Origin: Rachycentron canadum
Lineage: Eukaryota; Chordata; Actinopteri; Carangiformes; Rachycentridae
Length of the DNA stretch: 64,000 nucleotides
NCBI GenBank assembly: GCA_038496675.1
Contig: CM076660.1
Location: forward strand, 5,855,340 to 5,919,339
Reading direction: 5' to 3'
Shown: positions 57,570 to 64,000 of the stretch, piece after piece
How the letters are laid out: each line of letters begins with the position of its first letter
How positions within the stretch are numbered: position 1 is the first letter of the stretch
Translations under genes and position numbers: made by a program
The notes under the pieces: generated by a model
Database searches by the model: none
Told to the model about the DNA's origin: nothing
The model's input: the letters and a program-made list of their open reading frames with translations, nothing else

Positions 57570-60500
57570 CTGTTCATTTTTGATGTTAGATTTATTTGAG
57601 TTTCAAATAACATACACCAGAGGGAGGGATTGGAGTTGTTGGGCACCGAACAAAGACTTCCCCATCCATACAAATAATTCATAAAATGAATGAAACGCTC
57701 TCTAAGTCCACACAGATCTACACAGGCATCTGCTGAACAAAGAAATGATGATGAGTTTGTGGCCGGACCACATATCCCAAAGAGACATTTACTGTATATT
57801 TATGGGGATGTAATTCTGTTTGCTGATGTGCAGTCTAACCGGCTGTCTCGGGCGAGGTACCACAGGTCAGTGGAGGGCAGACTGTGTTCAGACTGCTCCT
57901 AACAGGGTCACATATGACTTCATAGTCCTGAAGACATGGACAGACTGAATGCACTGTCCCCCATCTTTCTAATTCTTCCCATGGGACTCTAACCAGCCAC
58001 ACAGGGTGCATGAATAAGTCATGAGGTACAGACATTTTTTTGTTGGAGCCGATGCTCCTCTCTCTCATTGCCATTTCCCTTTTCTCTCTTTGCTTCTTGC
58101 TTATTTAAATTTAATCAGAGCACCTCTCTTCCTTGAAGCAAAGCTACCCTGTGCCTCTTTGCCTTCTTTTAAGAGATGCCCACTTGCCCTTCTTCTTCCC
58201 TCTCCTCTATTCCTCCTCTGGGTCCTCTTGTGGTTGTGGAGGGCAATTTATTCATCTATTGATTTACTCGTTTGTATGTTGGTCCCATGTGAGGGAGGGT
58301 GATTTCTCTGCAGGGTTCTCAGTTGACTACCAAGTGAGTCCAGATTTGGCCAACCAATTCAGATCAAAAAGATGAGGCTCTGCTAAAAACATGTCGAATG
58401 AAATGATAAATTATGATTTAATTCCATTTGTTTATGAAGGTGCTGTCCCACTGAACTTTTCGTTTCTGTTTGTGTTTTATATTTTAGTCTGGGTCATGGC
58501 TAAACCCTCCGAGAGAACAAGATCTGGGTGATGTAGGTATGGGGGTCAAAGGTCAAAATACAAAGTGCTCAAGAGGGGTGAGAAAGGCTTCAAGAATGAT
58601 TCACTATGAGAGAAAAGAAAACAAACTAGAAGGGTAACCTGATGCCCCTTGGAGCTAATTTATGTAAAAATGTGAAAAAAAGTCGGAAAAAGCATTAACC
58701 ACCTTCAAGTGAAGAAGAAATACTGCCACGTTATGTCCCCTCTTTTTAAACATCACATACCAGAAAACTCCTCACACACCTGACTTTTCCTATCACATAT
58801 TCAGCATATGTCCATATATCCAATTTGCAGGCTAATTTTTTTTTTTTTTTTTTAAACTCTGCTTAGCAAAAACAAAATTGTAAATATCAGGACATGATGA
58901 GTGATTATGGAGAGCTTGACTTTAACATGCCTGTGGCATCTCTGAATCCATTAGTACATTTTGTAAAATTTATAACAGATGAGTCCAGATCCTGAACAGA
59001 GCAGTTTCCAAACAAAAGAAAACTGCCACAATGACCCACAATTGATTTATTTATTTTAAAAAAAGGCTTTTCTGGGTCATATTGTGTACGAATGCTATTT
59101 GATTTTATTTATCTCGACATTTTCTGGCATTCTGTCATTAAACAGATCAAATTCTCTATATAATGACAAGCAGCAACCGTGCAATTTCAGTAAATTCAGT
59201 AGAATATGTATAAGCTTGGCCAGAAGAGATGAGAATGGCATATACAATCACGCAGACAGGAGGTGGTAAAGCAGGGTCGTAGTAAAACATGTGGCATATG
59301 TTTCTGGTGTGTGGTATGGGTGTGAGTACTCGCACATGTGTACACCGGTCACAGATCTGCCCATCCTAAAATACACTCAAAGCAAAAAGAAGACTCTGAG
59401 GCAACATGTGCATCTATTTTAGGTGGGATTTTTTTTTTGCCAAGTGTGACTCACGAGTGAAAACACAACCTGTTTTTCAGATTTATGACATTTAGTCAGC
59501 GGGGAAAAAGGAAAACTTGCACTGGCTGTTATTTGTGCATTGCAAATGTTGTCTCTGTAACTAACAAATACGTCACTTTGTGTCTGCACTGGTTTCCCCC
59601 ATGATGCATTTATCAAACTCCAAAGCAAGGACTCAGAGAAACGAACAAGGATAAAGACCTATTTACCCCAAATTTTCCTGATGGATGATATTGCACAAAA
59701 CAACAAGAGGAAATCCCCGAAATTGTCATCTGATAAAACTTTTTCATAGTTAATGCTGATTGTTAAAACGTGCAGATTTTTCTCTTTTGAACTTTCGACC
59801 TATTTTGAATAAGTAGAAATGGGAGAGAGAGTTGGTTTGAAAAGAAGACATTAAAGTTTACTTTGTACACCCTGGTTATAATTCAGGATAAACCTACTGT
59901 AGTTGAGCTTCAAGAAGTCCAAGGAATTAAACTGATTCTTAAGCTTCCACAAGATAGATGTACAATGGTAAGACCCTTTTCTGGTTTACCCTAGATATAC
60001 TGTACGCACTCTCGAAGTAGGTGGATGTGACTGGGGGCACAATAAACACTGAGCTGAGTATTTCTTAAATGTGAAGTACAGATGTCTCAGCAACATCAGC
60101 AGCAATTGCAGGGCTAAGATGAGCAGCTTTCACAGTAAGCCACAATGAAAGGCTCCGAGACGCTAGGATGAGCCGCGTTATAAGCTGCACTCGCCCAGAA
60201 TAAAGTTGAGGCTGTTTTCTTGAACTTTCTCTTCCTTCAGTAGGATCAGGATTTGTGAGAGAACGTGAGGATCACTCTGCTTTTTTAAATCTCTACATTT
60301 GATCCAGTGGTACAAACTGTCTTTGTGGAGTTTCAGAGGATACAGAGGAAGGGATAAATTTCACATAAAATCAGAAGTGAGGTTTACTAATGATGAGTAT
60401 TTGTGGAAAAACTACAACTGTGAACAACCAATGCCTAACGTGAGCCTTATTTTCTTATTATATAAGAGAAAAAACGTCACCTCGAGAGCAATAAGAGATC

Positions 60501-60774
60501 AACACAGTTTTGATCAGCTTTTCATTACTGTCACCCCAGACTGAACTCAACTGAAACACAGCCATCGTCAGAGGGGCTACAAAAATCACTTGGAAGATCT
60601 GTTGTTGTGTCTTTTGCTCCTCCAGATCTTCCACTAACCAAAGTTCACAGGTTTTTTAAACTCTCTAGACACATGGAGATTTAGTCCAGGCTGCAGCACC
60701 AAGAGAGAAATTACACCGTGACCATATAAGGACATTATTTCTCCTGATCTGCAATCTCAAATGCAGCTCTGTGA

Positions 60775-60780
<6 letters not shown>

Positions 60781-60813
<33 letters not shown>

Positions 60814-60832
60814 TGTGTGTGTTTGTGTGTGT
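60781..60832. repeat. Interrupted (GT)n microsatellite
   Basis: GT runs of 30, 10 and 8 bp separated by TT interruptions. Confidence 0.97.
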
Positions 60833-62077
60833 TCTTCTGTACTTTGTAAGCACTAATTTGAGTTTTAGACCTTGAGAGTGAAGATATTTTTGGAAAGTGA
60901 GGACATTTTTCTCTGACTTTTTTGTTTTTTCAAAGGGCAGTCTTGGGCGTAAGATAAGGCTCAATGGCTAAGGTCAAAAGGTCAGGTCAGGGTGAGGGGT
61001 GGGGTTGGGGTTTGATATAGTGATACTTAATGGGGTGGTCCAGGTTAGAGACTGGGGCTCAGGGATGCAATATGTGTCCTTACAGGTATTTGTTAGGGAA
61101 TTTTTATTTTTATATGTTAATTTTTTTATGTCAACATAGTGAATGTTCCAGTTGTGACCCTTTGGACATGTAACATATTCCTGACAGTGAGAGTGTGATA
61201 CATACTCATTCTCTGTACAATGCATGTGCCTATAACAATATGTAATAGGGAGCTGGCTGCTGTAAATTTCTCAAATTTGCAGTATCTAAGTTATATATTC
61301 CACCACGTATAATAAAATATCAACTTTATTTCCATTTTTCCTGACTTTCCCAACAATTTGAAATATCATGTTGCTTTCCCAAATAAAACATTGGGGGAAC
61401 TTCTCAGTGTCTGCCTTAGTCCCCCAAAAAGGAATCAATGAAAACTGACATTGTGCTATAACTTCACCATTTTACAATGTCACATATGGTGCTCTCAATC
61501 CAAACATCATGTCAGAGTCGTGCTGTAATGTTCCAAAAATGCAGCCATTTCTCATCCACTGGAAGCTTTTCTGGATCCTCTCTGCGCACCGTTCCTTAAA
61601 GGAGTCCGGGGATAAAACACGGAACGGGTTTGGAGGGAGTACAAGAATGAGGAAAATCGAGAAAGTGTAAAATCTGCAAGTGGGAGAGAAAGCAGGTGGG
61701 CTGAGCGCGAGTTTCTGACTTGTAAAACTCGCTTCAGGATAGCGGCGGCCCACTGTGCCAAACCTGACTCACTTTCGCTTCATGCTGAGGGAGCTAAAAG
61801 TCACCCTAAAATACATCCAGAGGAGGCAGACTTGATGCAGGCACAGTGACATAGATTCAGGATCTCAGGGATGTGAGAGTCAATTTTTATGACCTGATAA
61901 TCTGTCCTTTATTGGACTCTCGTTTTAATAGATTTGACAGGTGAGCTCATTTTGATGAGTAGTCTTATCCACAGGACAGAGGAAGTGGCTATTTGGGTGG
62001 CTGTGGCCCCCTGCACAATTAAATCCTAGAAGCTCCCAATAAATGAACCGCCTTGAGGAATTCACCTCCAGATGAGC

Positions 62078-62078
<1 letters not shown>

Positions 62079-62123
<45 letters not shown>
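62079..62123. repeat. (TG)n microsatellite
   Basis: An uninterrupted 45-bp TG run. Confidence 0.98.
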
Positions 62124-62127
<4 letters not shown>

Positions 62128-63193
62128 CAGTGAAATTTATGTGAGTTCTTGCTGAGGTCTCGCTCCCTTGTTACAGGTATCTTTGTCAGTTTTTATATGC
62201 CGATGCACCAGTGCCTCCAAATTCCTGTATATTTGTAGTTTTTGGCCAGTGAAGTATTCGTGATTGATTTTCCTCTTTTAAGTTCATTGTCAATTCCCTG
62301 GACTTGATGATTTCAAAACACATTGTGTCTGCAGATGCATGCCAGTGCTGTCAGTTTCTATCTTTGCACTCACTTCAGCAGCAGCTCAAAGCCAGAGGTC
62401 AACAACTGGCTTTTACTTTATGTATCATCCTCCCCAGGATGTCGTCGCTGAAATTAGGAGGAAGAGCAGAGGACGAAAGATGAGGAAAGCAAGGAAGAAC
62501 GGGAGAGATTATTTGCTTTTTTTGCAGGAGGAGGAGACAGTCTTGTCATTTTAAAGGGTTTCGAGGGGATGTTTGTTCACCCTCTTAATGGCTTAAAAGG
62601 ACTAGAAGCATCTATCTTTCTCCCTGCACATTTCAGGGGGGAAAGGCCCAAGAGGAATGGACCAATTCTATTCTGTGACTGATTGCACAAGCTCCAACAC
62701 ATATGCCCCAGCACACATGGAAAAATACCATTATTAAAGTAAATATCACAATGGAATTCCCATTTCTCTGACATCAAGTGGAGATACACTCCAGATTAAT
62801 ACAATCCCAGGAAACCAGTTTGCATTTTAATTAGAGGGCGTAAGGAATTTTGTGTTTTTATAGAAAGCACTTGGTCTATAGAAATACTTGAAGATAAACA
62901 GTGTATTCTTCTCAATGTACAGTAGAACAATGTTAGATGTAAGTAGACCGTGATGCAGCTACTTTACATCCATATCACATGATGTTTTGTCTATGTACTG
63001 TACATGTGGATATAAACTGCACACACACTGTTAAAACCAACATGTGTCTGGAGTTGCTTATACTCTACTCCAAGGGAATGTCAAAGTGCATGTGCTGTCA
63101 GAGTGTGTGAAAGAAAGAAAAAGAAAATAGACAGAAAAATGATAAAACTAATGTCAGAAGATGCATGTGTGCCCACATAAACCGTCATCTAAA

Positions 63194-63460
63194 TCATTTA
63201 CACGAGTAGTGTGTCTGCTGCCAGGCCTCTGTCAGGAGGAGGTGGGCACTGGGATTGACAGCCCATGGTCTGAAACATGAGGACCAAATGGACCTGGGAT
63301 TCTCTGGGGGCAGCGGGGGCTGGATAGGATCTTTCTGCACCTCCATGTCCCGCACATCTGGCCTATACTGCGCTGCTGTTATGGCTGGAGGTACATAGGG
63401 TTGAGAGAGGTGAGGGGAGGGTAGAAATGGTGTATTTGGAGGCAGAAGATAAGGTCTCAC
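63194..63460 (-). CDS. Candidate minus-strand proline-rich reading frame (unidentified)
   Basis: An 88-codon frame rich in Pro (LLPPNTPFLPSPHLSQPYVPP, then QPPLPPENPR) lies in a stretch with higher GC than its surroundings. The minus-strand sequence before it is purine-rich and does not look like a splice acceptor. The function is unknown and it may be chance. Confidence 0.15.
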   Translation of the reverse strand: MRPYLLPPNTPFLPSPHLSQPYVPPAITAAQYRPDVRDMEVQKDPIQPPLPPENPRSIWSSCFRPWAVNPSAHLLLTEAWQQTHYSCK

Positions 63461-64000
63461 ACATTTCAGAGTCCTGCAGCTGTTCTGTGGTTTCTTTCTT
63501 CTTCTTCTTTTTTTTTTTTTTTTTGTGCAGCTCTCCTTAATAAATTAGTGAAGATTTAGTTGCACATGATGTGTGGTTCATTCTGTCTGTCTGGAAAAGT
63601 AGGATTTCTAATAATTACTTAAGTGTATCTTCATCTATGCAATTGAATCCTTGCTTGTGGACAGTTCTAGTGCCTTTAATCACATTATACCTGTCAGTGG
63701 TCTGTTTGACATACATTTATAGATTAGGACAAACTCTCCAGTGAGACTTGTGTTGTGCTTTTGCTTGATAACCAGACACATGATTGGCATTTTGGGCACA
63801 TTACTTAATGCAACTTTGGATTTGACATTAAATTGCTTCAGTGTGTAAAGGAGTATATCTTTTGGCTGCCTCTACAGGGCTAAATGTTGCCTGTAAGTTT
63901 GGTTGCCACTCAATGTTTCTGCCAAATACTTGTGTATGTTTTTATTGATGACAGAGTCAGTGTTGAGGTCAAGTATTTAGTGTGTCTGTGGTGTTTGGAT

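Larger units (their letters stand above)
40207..64000. other. Apparently intergenic region downstream of dchs1
   Basis: Almost 24 kb without a recognisable gene. Reading frames are short and lack coding character, apart from two weak minus-strand candidates (50641-50809 and 63194-63460). It contains GT microsatellites, a truncated SINE, a LINE-2-like tail and several dispersed repeats listed separately. Confidence 0.55.

Noticed and set aside
1..64000. CRISPR arrays, operons, prophage or plasmid features
   Set aside because: The spliced vertebrate gene, microsatellites and fish repeats exclude a prokaryotic context; no regularly spaced direct repeats were seen.

Overview
The window looks like vertebrate, and specifically teleost fish, nuclear DNA. 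It has an intron-rich gene with GT-AG introns, long CA/GT microsatellites, AT-rich non-coding sequence, and several dispersed repeats of kinds I recognise from percomorph fish genomes. There is no bacterial-type gene organisation.

The one gene I can support is the 3' part of a giant cadherin on the + strand, Dachsous 1 (dchs1). I traced 25 consecutive coding exons from 18541 to the stop codon ending at 38156. They join into one open frame of 2705 residues with no frameshift. The frame encodes the end of one cadherin repeat, 21 further repeats, one transmembrane helix (about residues 2323-2349) and a 356-residue cytoplasmic tail of Dachsous type. If the protein has 27 repeats and about 3300 residues, as I recall for mammalian DCHS1, then about 590 N-terminal residues and the signal peptide lie upstream of the window. 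I cannot tell which teleost paralogue (a or b) this is.

Layout: 1-18540 is non-coding, most simply the large intron before the first visible exon. It holds microsatellites, repeat fragments, a 24-bp perfect inverted repeat, and several stretches dense in homeodomain-type motifs that could be enhancers. 18541-38156 is the dchs1 coding region. 38157 to about 40206 is the probable 3' UTR, with two AATAAA signals near its end. 40207-64000 is apparently intergenic: microsatellites, a truncated tRNA-derived SINE, a LINE-2-like tail, other dispersed repeats and two weak minus-strand candidate exons, but no gene I can name.

How it works (family knowledge): Dachsous is a ligand and receptor for the Fat cadherins. 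Its ectodomain binds Fat4 on the neighbouring cell, the Golgi kinase Fjx1/Four-jointed tunes that binding, and the tail signals to planar cell polarity, cytoskeletal and Hippo pathway components. No exotic new system is evident. The points most worth checking are the five linkers lacking the calcium motif, the RAKR site in the membrane-proximal repeat, the cadherin-like motif in the tail, the intronic hairpins and the two minus-strand candidate exons.
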